NCBI RefSeq assembly: GCF_048773025.1
Contig: NC_133545.1
Span: 85,620,501-85,684,500, forward strand
Source: Camelus bactrianus
Lineage: Eukaryota; Chordata; Mammalia; Artiodactyla; Camelidae
Reading direction: 5' to 3'
DNA: 64,000 nucleotides
Of this stretch, positions 10,751 through 21,099 are shown one piece after another (position 1 is the first letter of the stretch; each line of letters begins with the position of its first letter). The notes beneath the pieces were generated by a model. The model saw nothing but the letters and a program-made list of their open reading frames with translations, was not told the DNA's origin and did not search any database. The position numbers and the translations under genes are program-made.

Positions 10751-11039
10751 TGGATCAAAATCAAGAAACTGGTGGAGGACATAGAAGGAGTGAGAATGAT
10801 GAACACCCTTCTGATAAAAATGAAGCTGCTTTGACCCTACCTTCCTCACCCCTTCCAAGTTGCTGGTTCCTCCCTCCTCCATCGCCACAACAGGCCCAAG
10901 CTGGTCATGACAAACATCATTTTATACTTTGGTGCCAACACATTCAGGAACCCAGGCTGCAGGAAGCACGTTTCCAGGTAACTCGCTGTAGCACAGGAAA
11001 GTCTACAGTAGTTCGGGGGCAAAAAATTACACGTTTTAA

Positions 11040-11200
11040 GTCTAGACAAATCTCAGTTCTGCTGTACATTTACTGACTCTCAACTCTAGACAAGTTACCT
11101 AAGGCCCAGTTTCCTTATCTGTAAGTAAAAAAATAATACCTCAAAGATGAGGATGAAAATGACTGAAACCACAGCACCTAAGGCAAGCTTGCAACTAACG
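11040..11200 (+). mobile_element. MIR SINE relic
   Basis: The core-like order CAGTTCTGCTGTACATTTACT, then GACAAGTTACCTAAGGC, then CAGTTTCCTTATCTGTAA matches the MIR consensus pattern (tgaccttgggcaagttact... tcagtttcctcatctgtaaa) on the plus strand. Confidence 0.7.
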
Positions 11201-11975
11201 CTGGTCAGCTGGTCACAGTGAGGTCCACGCAGATCTCACCCCTAGACCCCACCCCCAGCTCCCACCAGCCACGGCCGGCTTCAGAGCCCAGAGCCTGCCC
11301 TAAGACTGTGTACCTGAGAGAGAACTTGGAGAACATCTATGCTGTTGGCTTTCCAATGTATGGGAGCCCTAAGAAGTGAAAGAGAAAAGAGAAGCAAAAA
11401 GGAAGAAAGAGCATCTCAGGGTCAGGCAGGGGGGCGGGCAGAGCAGGCTGGACTTGGGGTCGGGTACCTCGAGACGTCTGTTGGGGAATTTGGTTGTTTT
11501 CTACTTAGGTACATTACCGCAAACAAGGTGAGGAACAAACTATACAGAGTTCCCGGAAAACTCAACTTCGATGTTTTTCAAAACAACCTTTGTATTAATG
11601 CCTGAGAACTGAGAACATACAAATTAAATTGAGCAGAATGGCTTATCAGTTATAGCCAACCACCAGAAGCACATTATTAGCGATGTTACTAATATCAAAA
11701 TGACTTCTGTTTGCATTTTACTTGCACTCAAAACTGTTCAGAAACTCTGGATGTTCCGTTGCTCATGTGAGATGGTCTCCTCACATCTTTGAGCTCCAAA
11801 AACCATACAAGAGACTTCTTTATTAAAGTTACATTAACAGTTAAACCAGCACAACTAGGAATCTGGTCTGGAACGTCTGTAGATGATTTATAGTACTGCT
11901 GGTCCTCTCTTTCAAACAGGTGGTACCAACACCCAGCAAAATTCCAGGGAGGAATGGAGGGTATTAAGGACAAGG

Positions 11976-12175
11976 TCATGGAGGAGATGAATCTCGGAGG
12001 GAGGCAGGACCTGCCCAGGGCCCAGCCATTCTTGGAGACGGGCTGGAGGGAAACACCACTGGCATTTGAACAGGACGCTCCTCCGGTGCAGGGGCTGACT
12101 GCCGTGTGCGCGCTGCGTGCGGGTCATTGGGCACGTCCACCTCCACAACATACACTCCGAAGGCCATTAACACCT
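11976..12175 (-). CDS. Weak candidate exon on the minus strand
   Basis: A T-rich tract ending in ATTGATTAG|AGGTG gives an acceptor with first exon base at 12175. The following frame reads EVLMAFGVYVVEVDVPNDP and then becomes Pro/Ser/Arg-rich before a stop near 11978. If the first two bases complete a codon begun with G, the phase would match the donor at 15455, so the two could be consecutive exons of the same minus-strand gene. No homologue is recognised and no second splice site is convincing, so it could be a terminal exon or chance. Confidence 0.2.
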
Positions 12176-12889
12176 CTAATCAATGTAACAACAAAAAGCA
12201 AACCAAAATCCACATACATGTCAAAATGCCCCTGGAGACGGGGGGAAAAATCACACCCACTGAGTACCCCTACGTAACCAGAAAGAAGAGAGAACAAGCA
12301 CAGAGGGTAGGAAGTCAAAGAGAGACAATGAGGGAAACAAAATTTGATGAGGAGCCAGCAGACAAAGGGCATCCTTCACCTACCAACTCAAGTCCCAGGT
12401 CCTTAGAAAACAAAGACCTTCAGAACTTGATCCTGCCCATCCCAGCTGCCTCCGCTCCAGCCCTCTCCCCAAGGCGCCCACCCACACCCCCACTTCCCAG
12501 ACAACTCCTGGTTTCCCTGACCGGATGTGCCGCGCTTAGACCTCTGTGCCCTGGCATGTGCATTCTGCTCCACCTGGAGAGTACGTCTCAAGGCAAACTC
12601 CCAGTCATACTTCCACACCCAGTGCCAAGGTTTGTGAAGCCAGACACAGGCGGCCCCATGCCACCCCACCCTTCCGTGCTCCCGCCCAACTGCACCCCGC
12701 TGTCTGCAGCAGGAACTACTGAAGGGCAGGCGCCCCCTTGAGTCCTCGCAGGGAATTGGAGCTCAATGAATTCTAAGTAAATGACCTGGCATGAAAGGTT
12801 TCTGTAAAAGGCTAACAAAGCAAATCACACAGAAAGCAGACAATAGGTATATTCTACTATTGAAAGCATGTATTTTCTCAACTGATTTT

Positions 12890-13080
12890 TGGTTGAGCAT
12901 CACTTAGGAACCAGGCAGAGATGCTCTACCACTTCTTAGCTGCGTATCTGTGGGCAAATTAAGTAACTTCGCTGTGTCTCAAATTTCCACTTACTGAAAG
13001 GAAACACCCCTGCAGTGTGGGTAAGAGGACTAATTGATACCTGCTTTTAAAAAAAAGTGACGGAAAGCGCTGACTAAAAC
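12890..13080 (+). mobile_element. MIR SINE relic
   Basis: Order of GAGATGCTCTACCACTTCTT, CTGTGGGCAAATTAAGTAAC and CTGTGTCTCAAATTTCC, followed by the 3' part with GAGGACTAATTGATACC, matches a plus-strand MIR. Confidence 0.75.
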
Positions 13081-13089
13081 AGTCATTCT

Positions 13090-14845
13090 GACTGGCCTGC
13101 CGTCATCACAGACATCTTAACAGGATCAGATACAGTACCATCAGGAATGTGAGCACAACGGAATTTTGGTTAAAACTATGTTTTTAGGAGAGCTGAACGT
13201 CAACAAACCCAACAGCTTGCCCTCTCGCTGCGCTGTGCTCTCTACAGTCCTCAGTACCAATCCCCAGTGACCACTATGACCCCCGGCTCCGCTGACAATG
13301 TGGACTCCCAGGTCTCTGGTCTCCGACCACACCTACTCCTCCTCTAGCTTGCCTGCTATGGACACCTAAAGTCAAGCATTCCTTCAGCTCAGCTCACACA
13401 TTGTTTTCTCATCTTGTCCCCTCTCAAGGCTTCAGTTAGGATCACTATGGAGATGACCTCACAACCTCTCAATCACATTCAGAACATGTTTCAAGCTGAA
13501 TTTATCCAACATAGATACTTAATTAGATGATGAAACATACAGCTTCACTTCTCTCTTTCATACAATTTTTTCCTTTTTTCCCAAGTCTTACACATCTCAC
13601 CAGTCCTCAGCTTTCTCTTCCTTTTCCCACCTCTTAAAACTACTTGCTTGCCAAGGTTCCGTCTTTGGTCTTTCTGTTCTGTCTCACTGGTTCTTAACCT
13701 CTCTGGAATAATGAACCCTTTGAAAATCTAATGAATGCTATGGATTACTTACTAAAAAGATAAACACACAGGATATATGCATGCAATTTCACCTAACCAA
13801 TGATCTCAAATAAAAATCTATGTTCATCCACACCAGACTACCACTTACACAAATTTTCATCTAGATGCTATATCCCTTTTATTTCCAAGATACAGCCTAA
13901 AGGGCCTCATAAACCAGCATCATGAACTTATTAACAAGTCCAAACCAGAACTCAGTATTTCTTCTTCAGAAACTTCCTCTGCCTACACTATTCCTCCTCT
14001 AATAATGGCACCACCATGCCTCGAAGCTAGAAGCCTTGGAATTAACAACCTTCCCCATACCACGTCACCAGGTCCTGGCTCAGAATCTCTCCCAATCCAA
14101 ATTCCTCTTCAGCCTCTTACCCTGTAAGACCTCATTATTCTTTGCTTCATCCCATACCTGCCATGATCAAAAGTCCACCACTCCTCTGACAAGAGCCCGT
14201 TACTGACTCTAACAGCTCCATCTTCCACACCACTACATCACTTCACCTCTAGAAGGTCACGTAGCCTGATTCCCCATCTCAGTTTTCTCCTGCTGTCACT
14301 GACAGCATTTGTGATCTAGATTCTCCCAGAATTTCAAAACTATTCATGTGCCTGCCTCTTCTCAAAAGCGTTCATTCGTCAAAGGGCCCAAGGACGGGAT
14401 GGGCAATACCCAGCCTCTCACCATGAGACCTGGTGACTTGCACACTTACCAACACGTGAACAGGAATCTGACCTACGGCAGAGACGAGATGCTGTGGGCA
14501 GTAACATCTCTCCATTACCTTCTAGGACCTTATTTCCTTTAGGCCTGACCTAATTTAATTTCTCCTATGGCTCCTAAGCCTCTGCGTTAAAGTGAATTTT
14601 CACAACTGTATACTGTGAGGCCCTCTGTTCCTTAAGAGAATGAAAACATTCAAGTCTTTTATTTTTTTAATCAACTTTAACTATACTGTGTACCGAGCCA
14701 GCATACTTAGCAAAACATTCCCTCTATACATTTCTAAACTTATGACTACTTCTGAAATAATGACGTTACTGATATAAATTTGCTTGGAAGAGTAAAATAC
14801 GCTAAAATTCCAAATTTACTGATAACACTAATTAAGGAAAATAGG
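13090..14845. other. Non-coding sequence, nothing firmly recognised
   Basis: Mostly unique-looking AT-moderate DNA with pyrimidine-rich tracts (13560-13690). It may contain old L2-type debris around 13860-14290, which I cannot delimit. No exon is supported. Confidence 0.35.
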
Positions 14846-14849
14846 AAGT

Positions 14850-15070
14850 AATGAAAAGGGCTCCGGCCTCAGAAACCGGATCTCAGTCTATAGTCTCAAG
14901 TCTGACTCTTTAGTTGTGAGACCTTAGGAACTGGCTTCACCTGGAAACACTTTCTCTTCTGAAAGGAAGAGAGCACTGCCCTTCCCTCCCTGCAAGGTGG
15001 CTGTTCAGGTAACATGAGGTAACAGTACCTAGCACAGTACCTGACACGAAGTGTTCAGAAATAGTTTGCT
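14850..15070 (+). mobile_element. MIR SINE relic
   Basis: CTCCGGCCTCAGAAACCGGA, TTAGTTGTGAGACCTTAGG and the 3' tail CAGTACCTAGCACAGTACCTG are in the correct order and spacing for a plus-strand MIR. Confidence 0.75.
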
Positions 15071-15454
15071 TCCTTCATTTAACACAAAGGACACACTCAC
15101 ATGGAGAAGTTTAGGTGTAAAGGAGCCTACACTTCCACAACTCTGCCAGCACTAAATACGACGTGTAGCTCGTTCTAATAAAACAACAACACCGTCACCC
15201 CCATTCCACGAGCGCTTCTAAGGGATCTGGAGCCAGACAAGGGAGCCCGCACGTGGTTCTGCAAGAACTCCATCAGGGCTGCATACACACTGACCACTAA
15301 AGCAGTAACAGGGAAAGTCCACAGTCATTGTGCGAAAATGCATGACTGCCTTTATGCTAGTACTGGAGCTCACGCGGGGTAAAAGGGGGGAAAGTCAAAT
15401 TAGGGCCAACTCCAAACGACTCCTGAAGAAATCAACACAGCGATGCTGACTTAC

Positions 15455-15640
15455 CTTTCCTGAAACGCCAACAGTACCACCCCAAAATCCATTTAAAAAC
15501 TTCAAGATTGAAACATTCCACACCAACACTGGTGCCGCTTCGTGCGGTTTAGAAAGCCTGTGCAGGAGAGCACCCCTGGCAGCAGGGAAGGTGCTGAACC
15601 AAAGCCGTTTGCGGTAAACGCACACGAGGGGGGCAAACAT
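15455..15640 (-). CDS. Possible coding exon with basic, presequence-like N terminus
   Basis: On the minus strand an ATG at 15640 opens a frame that reads to a near-consensus donor, GGAAAG|GTAAGT, at 15455/15454. The peptide starts MFAPLVCVYRKRLWFSTF, continues with Arg, Ser and Ala and no acidic residue for about 34 positions, and ends LNGFWGGTVGVSGK. That composition would suit a mitochondrial targeting sequence (inference). It lies at the downstream edge of the CpG island and on the same strand as the inferred promoter. Against it: an earlier upstream ATG in another frame (MLMAAALVWKGF, near 15710) precedes it, no acceptor is evident between it and the first exon, and I recognise no homologue. 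Confidence 0.35.
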
Positions 15641-16119
15641 GATGATTTAGGGGATGGGCACACATGCCGCTGTGAAACCCTTTCCAGACCAGAGCCGCCG
15701 CCATGAGCATCTTAAGGAATTCGCGGCTTCACAATTCGACGTCAAGGGAATGTCGCGCGGCCAGCACAAGGAGGTGAGGAGAGCCCGTTCCCGTCCTAGG
15801 GGTCCCTGAGTGCCGGGTTCCCGGCCTCCACCCTCCCCGCACGGGCCCGTCCCCCACTCCCCGCGCCCCGCGAGGGCCGCCCAGGACAGGGCCCTCCCGC
15901 GAAGCGCCGCGAGCAACGCCCCAGTCCGAGCGGCCCGGCCCCGCCCCGCCCGACACCCCCACCGCGCGGACGGCGGCGCAGCCCCTCCGGGGTCGGGGCC
16001 GGGCTCGGGGTTGGGGTTGGGGTCGCGCGGCCGGGGCCGACGCCGCAGCTGCGCCCGCCGAGGCCGGGCGGGGGCCCGAGCGGGCGTGCGCGGCCGGCAC
16101 CCGGGGCGCGGACACTCAC

Positions 16120-16390
16120 CACACGACGCCGTGGGAGCCCTCGCCGAGGTAGCAGGTTGCTGGAGCGCGGCCCCCCGTCGCACACCTGCCCGCGGACCGC
16201 CTCGGGGCGCGCGCCCGCCGCCGCCGCGCCGGGCACTGAGCTCCGCGGCCGCCGCTCGGCCAGCGCCGCGCTTCCCGGAGACACCGCGCCGCCGCCGCTG
16301 TGGAACGGAGCAGAACCAGCAGCGCTCGAGAGACCTGACGAGCCGCCGTCAGCTCGACCAACTGCCGCCTGCCTGCCTGCCTGACGAACT
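16120..16390 (-). other. Probable non-coding first exon
   Basis: On the minus strand a donor GTCGTGTG|GTGAGT ends the exon at 16120. No in-frame ATG precedes the donor within the inferred exon, so it would be 5' untranslated. The start near 16390 is inferred from promoter motifs just upstream and is not certain to better than about 50 bp. In one frame the last codons read YLGEGSHGVVW, which resembles a kinase glycine loop but lacks an ATG and any following kinase sequence. Confidence 0.45.
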
Positions 16391-16395
16391 GCCCG

Positions 16396-16500
16396 TTGGG
16401 CGGGCGGAGGGAGGGGCGCCGCTGAGGAGGGCGCTGGGGCGGGGCCGGAGCTGCAGACTGCGCGCGGATTGGCTCCCGTGGCCCCGGGGGCGGGGCTGCG
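16396..16500 (-). promoter_or_regulatory. TATA-less promoter with GC boxes and CCAAT box
   Basis: GC boxes lie at about 16398-16407, 16436-16446 and 16486-16497. An ATTGG at 16468-16472 reads as CCAAT (within GAGCCAATCC) on the minus strand. The CCAAT box lies roughly 80-100 bp upstream of the inferred minus-strand start, the usual distance. No TATA box is seen. Confidence 0.55.
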
Positions 16501-16554
16501 TGCTAAGGGAGGAGACACGTGTGTGTAAACTAGTGTCCCCTGAGATTTGAGAAA

Positions 16555-16615
16555 GAAAGAGTGGCTCCATTACAGAATATTGAATATAGTTCCCTGTGCT
16601 ACAGAGAAACCTCTT
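16555..16615 (-). mobile_element. Short LINE 3'-end fragment
   Basis: Text such as GAATATAGTTCCCTGTGCTA is the reverse complement of the conserved 3' UTR of cetartiodactyl L1 (compare the sense TATTCAG region of the L1 ending at 6660). It directly abuts the CpG island. Confidence 0.55.
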
Positions 16616-17005
16616 TCTTCCCACCCTTTTTTCTTCCTTCGTTCTCAACATCATCTCCTGCCTGCCCTTTCCTTCTTTCCTGATGTCATAGCCCAGTGCA
16701 AGTGGAGGAGAAGGAGGCAAGCAGTTCACAACTCTCAGTAGCATGATCAGAGGAGGACGCTCCGAGGTGGAGACATTTAAGCCCAGATCTGAAGGGTCAG
16801 AAGGAACCAGCCAAGTGTGGGGTGTAAGGGACAGAGAATTGCAGGTGTACAGAATGGAAAGACAACCGTGGATGCACTCCAAGAGATAGCAAATGGGGGA
16901 GGGGGAAATGGCAGATGAGGTTATAGAGGGGCCAAAGCCGGGAAAGGCCATGGAAAACCTCACCTGAACTGTCTGGGGAGGCGGGTGTGTTCCATGGCTT
17001 AATGA

Positions 17006-17104
17006 GAAAAAAAAAAAAAAAAGAAGAAGAAGAAGAAGAAGAAGAAGAAGAAGGAAGGAAGAGAGAGAAGAAGAAGAGAAGGAAGGAAGAGAGAGAGAGA
17101 GAAA
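17006..17104. repeat. Poly-A followed by GAA/GGAA/GA microsatellite
   Basis: About 18 A, then about nine GAA units, then mixed GGAA and GA units. The reverse strand encodes low-complexity Leu/Ser/Phe runs, which are not genes. The A-run plus decay products suggest an old retroposon tail that expanded. Confidence 0.9.
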
Positions 17105-17449
17105 GCGAGCAAGCAAACAAAGCAAGCAAGCAGAACCAAGATGAGTTCTGAGGCTGAGAAGGTGAGTGAATGAGAAATGGAGAAGCTGGATGAGCCTGAA
17201 AGAACGTGTCTGGACTGCCTCTCTCAGCTGAGGCTCTACACCTAGATTTTGGATCCTGTCAGCCTCCTCTTCCCACATACTTATTAGTTCATGTAAGTGG
17301 AGCTATTTCTGCAGCACCAAGGCCTAGTTCACTTCAAACAGCGCCAGACAGTTTTCAGTGTCTCTACAACTTTGTTAGGGCTGCCAGAAAAAGCACTGCA
17401 AACTGGGTGGCTTAAAGAACAGAAGTGTGAGATGTGCAAATAGCAACTA

Positions 17450-18270
17450 CTGTATATAAAATAGATTAAAACTTTCCCGTGAGTTTTATGATTGTTCTTT
17501 TGAAAATGATGTGTTTTCTCCTCCTCTGGGTACTATTAAAAATTTCTCCTTGATTTTGATTTTAGCATCTCGTCTATGATGCATTTATGTTTTTTTCTTT
17601 TATTTTTTGTCCTTGAGATTTATAGAGATTCTGAATGTTTTGCTTGACCACTTCTCTGAGATAAGAAAACTCTCAGATATTGTTTCTTCAAATACTAGCT
17701 CTATCTCTATCCCACTTTTCTCTCACTCTTCCTCCCTCTCCTGCTTCTCCTCCACCTCTCCCCTTCTCCTTCTTATCTATCTCTCACTCTCTCTTTGCCT
17801 GTTACTTCAATAGTTTACATATACGTTAGTGACTTCATTGCATGCTTATGTGTTACTTATGTTCCTTTTATGTTCTTATCTATTTTCTATTTTTCTTTGT
17901 TTCAATAATTATTTTATATTGGTTTATCTTTCAGATCACTAATTGTCTTTTATGCATTGTCTGTAGTTTTACTTATTGTATTTTTACAAATTTCTAATTG
18001 AACAATTTTGTACACGAAGCATTGTAATCATATTTCACTTGAAGTCAGTGACTGATAACTCCAACATATAAGACATATTTGGATCTGTTTCTGTTGTCTT
18101 TTTTTTCATAATTTCCTAATATTTTGGCCTGGCTCCAGGCATGCCTGATAATTTCTTATTTAATGTTGGATACTGCTTATAAAAATACATGCAGAGGAAC
18201 TGGAAAACATCATACTGCTCCACAGAGGATTTAATTTTCTTTTGTCAGGAAGATAACGGCAGACAGATCT
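17450..18270 (-). mobile_element. Probable old LINE in antisense
   Basis: AT- and T-rich sequence with texture typical of antisense L1 ORF2/3' UTR (for example CTCAGATATTGTTTCTTCAA near 17671). There is no precise family or boundaries. The left breakpoint of the duplicated block (18104) lies inside this stretch. Confidence 0.35.
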
Positions 18271-18824
18271 TCTGATCCAGTCAAGACTGGTCCATTTTTA
18301 TACTTTTCCTACTCCAGGGATATAGCCTCCTGGTTGCAAGGGTAAGATTGTGTCTTCTTATTTTTCTGGGCCATAGCTGTAAGTGGCCATTAGTCTTAAC
18401 AGTTTTAGTCTTCTCTTGCTCTGGCTCACAGAATGAGGTTGGTTCTAACTTCTTTTCTTCAGGATAGTCCTCCAAGTCACCTTTCCCACATGTGGAGAGT
18501 GATGTCTGCTCACAACCCTGGAACGCTGCTGGCCAGTGTCCTTAGCCTCGCTCATGATTTCTCCTCTGTTTCTGGGACATGAATAAGGGTATCTTCTTTT
18601 CTTGGCAATATCTTCCTGATTTTTCCTCTGTGTATTTTATATGTCATTACTCTGTATTTTTAGTAAATACGTGGTCAATGATGTTTTGTACATTTATTTT
18701 CCTACTCCACCCCCTTTCTGATCTTCTACACTTTGGGGATGAATTCAGATATAATTTACATTAAGTTTATGTATGATTATTCATGATTTATATTATACCA
18801 TTAAATAATACCTTTTAATAATAT

Positions 18825-21090
18825 ATTTATATAAGCAAAATACTAGCAAACAAAATTCAATGGCATATTAAAAAGATAGTGTACCATAATCAAGTAAAAT
18901 CTGTCCCTGGGTTTCAAGGATAGTTCAACATATGCAAATCAATCAATGTGATGTGCCATATTAAAAAAATGAAGGCTAAAATCTATACAATCATCTCAAT
19001 AGATGCAGAAAAAGTGTTTAACAAAATGTAAAACCCTTTGATGGTAACTCTCAACAAATTAGGTATAGAAGAAAAGTACCTCAACAAAATAAAAGTTGTA
19101 CATGACAAGTTCACAGCTAAGATTATGCTCAATGTTGAAAAACTGAAAGGTTTGCCTCCAAGAGCTGGAAGAAGGCAAGGATGTCCATTTTTATTATCCA
19201 ACATAGTACTGGAAGTCACAGCCAGAACAATTAGGCAAGAAAAAAATAAAAGGCCTCTAAGTTAGAAAATAAGTAAAATTATCTCTGTTTGCAAATGACA
19301 AGACCTTATATGTAGAAGACTCTAATGACTACACACACACACACACACTCACACACACACGCCAACACACAAAAACCTATTGGGACTAATAAACAAATTC
19401 AGTAAAATTCCATGATACAAAATCCATATTTATAAATCAGTTGAGTTTCTATACACCAAACTATGCAAAAATGAAATTACAAAAACAACCTAATTTATTA
19501 CAGCATCAAAAAGAATAAAATATTTAGAAAAAACTTAACCAAGAAGGCAAAATACTTTTACACTGAAAACTGTAAATCACTGATGACAAAAATTAAACAG
19601 ACATAAATAAATGGAAAGACATTCATGTTTATAGATTGGTACAATACTGTTGAAATGTGTGTACTATCTAAAGTGATCTATAGAGTCAATGATATCTCTT
19701 TTAAACTTCCAGTGGCCTTTTTCAGATATGGAAAAACAATTCTAAAATCCAAATGGAACCACAAATATCCCAAATACGCTCTTGAAAGAGAACAAAGCCT
19801 AAGGTATCACACTTCCTAATCTTAACCTATATCATAAAGCTATATTAATCAAAACAGTATGGAATTGGCATAAAAACCAATATGTAGACCAGTAGAACAG
19901 AATAGAGAGCTCAAAATAAATCTACACATATAAGGCCAACTAACCTTTGACAGGAGCACCAAAAATACACAAATGGGGAAACAATAGTCTCTTTAATAGT
20001 TTGGGGAAAACCAGATACCCACATACAAAAGAATGAAAGTAGACTCTTATCTTACACTATATACAAAAATTTAACTCAAAATAGATTAAAAACTTAAATG
20101 TAAGACCAGAAACCATAGAACTCATAGAAGAAAACATAGGATAAAATTCCTTGACCAAAAAAAAAACAACAAACAAAAAAACTTGTCATGCGTTCCCTAC
20201 TATGACACCGAAAGCACAGGCAAAAAAGCAAAAATAGATAAATTTGATTCCGTCGAACTAAAAGGCCTTTGCACAGCAAAGCAAATGATCATCAAAGTGA
20301 AAGGCCAACAACCTCTGGAATGGAAAGAAGCATATTTGCAAACCATATACCTGATAGTGTGTTAATAACCAAAATACATATAAAACTCCTAAAACTCAAT
20401 AGCAAAGCACCAATCTGATTTCAAAAAATGAGAAAAGGAACTGAATAGACATTTCTCCAAAAAAGACAAACAACTGGCCAATGGGTATATGAAAAGGTGC
20501 TCAACATCCTTCGTCAATAAGGAAATGCAAATCAAATCACATCACAATGTGGAAAAAACCCAATGTGCTATCACCTCATATTTATAAGGATGGCTATTAT
20601 AAGCAAACAAGCAAACAAACAAACAAAATGAAGAAACAGAACAAGATACCACCATTTGTAAGGATGTGGAGGAAATGGAACCCTTGAACACTGTTGGTGG
20701 GAATGTAAACTGCTTATACCTATTACGGAAAACAATACGGAGATTCCTCAAAAAATTAAAAGAACTATTGTATAATCTGGCAATCCCACTTCTGGGTATA
20801 TGGGCAAAGGAACTCAAATCTGAATCCCTAACAGATATCTGCACTCTCAGGTTCACTGCAGCATTACTCACATTAGCCAAGTATGGAACCAACCTAAATG
20901 TCCATTGATAAGCAAATGGATAAAGAAAACGTGGCATACATATATCTAAATAACGGAATACTATTCAGAAGAAAACACAGCCATTTGCCAACAATATGGA
21001 TGAACCCAGAGGACATTATCCTACGCGAAACAGGTCAGACACAGCAGAACAATAGATTGCATATTTACTGAACAAGGTAAGGCTTGCTGA
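18825..21090 (+). mobile_element. LINE-1 ORF2 and 3' UTR fragment (copy 1)
   Basis: Starts with ORF2 text equivalent to the region before the reverse transcriptase (ATACTAGCAAACAAAATTCA), includes GRRQGCPF before the polymerase active site (about 19170-19195), and runs on to the region encoding the C-terminus (GGAATACTATTCAG near 20955). Multiple stops and frameshifts break it. Moderately old L1, older than the copy at 4495-6660 by eye. A (CA)n tract at 19331-19360 interrupts the ORF2 body after the catalytic region. The same element is printed again at 37786-40051. Confidence 0.9.
19331..19360. repeat. (CA)n inside LINE-1 (copy 1)
   Basis: AC dinucleotides with a single TC interruption, embedded in the LINE-1. 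An identical length appears at 38292-38321, which is useful evidence that the two blocks are one locus. Confidence 0.9.
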
Positions 21091-21099
21091 CGGAGGGAG

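Larger units (their letters stand above)
15700..16510. promoter_or_regulatory. CpG island
   Basis: About 800 bp of very high G+C with dense, undepleted CpG, in sharp contrast to flanking AT-rich DNA. Long open frames on both strands are side effects of composition. Undepleted CpG in mammals normally marks an unmethylated germ-line promoter. A run of G tracts at 15989-16022 can form a quadruplex. The gene driven from here is unidentified; promoter motifs favour the minus strand, though bidirectional activity is possible. Confidence 0.9.

Noticed and set aside
16116-16361. Kinase glycine-loop-like peptide YLGEGSHGVVW at the end of a minus-strand frame
   Set aside because: The frame has no ATG (it would start at TTG), the preceding residues are Arg/Ala composition noise, and no kinase sequence follows. 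The segment is more likely 5' untranslated.
15796-16550. Long open frames on both strands of the CpG island
   Set aside because: Several frames are open at once because GC-rich DNA has few stop codons. None has a domain or natural composition.
16349-17278. 309-codon minus-strand frame with Leu/Ser/Phe runs
   Set aside because: It runs through the GAA microsatellite and poly-A, has no domain, and only ends in the CpG island by chance.
19038-19265. Host gene with reverse-transcriptase-like peptide
   Set aside because: The peptide with GRRQGCPF is LINE-1 ORF2 debris.
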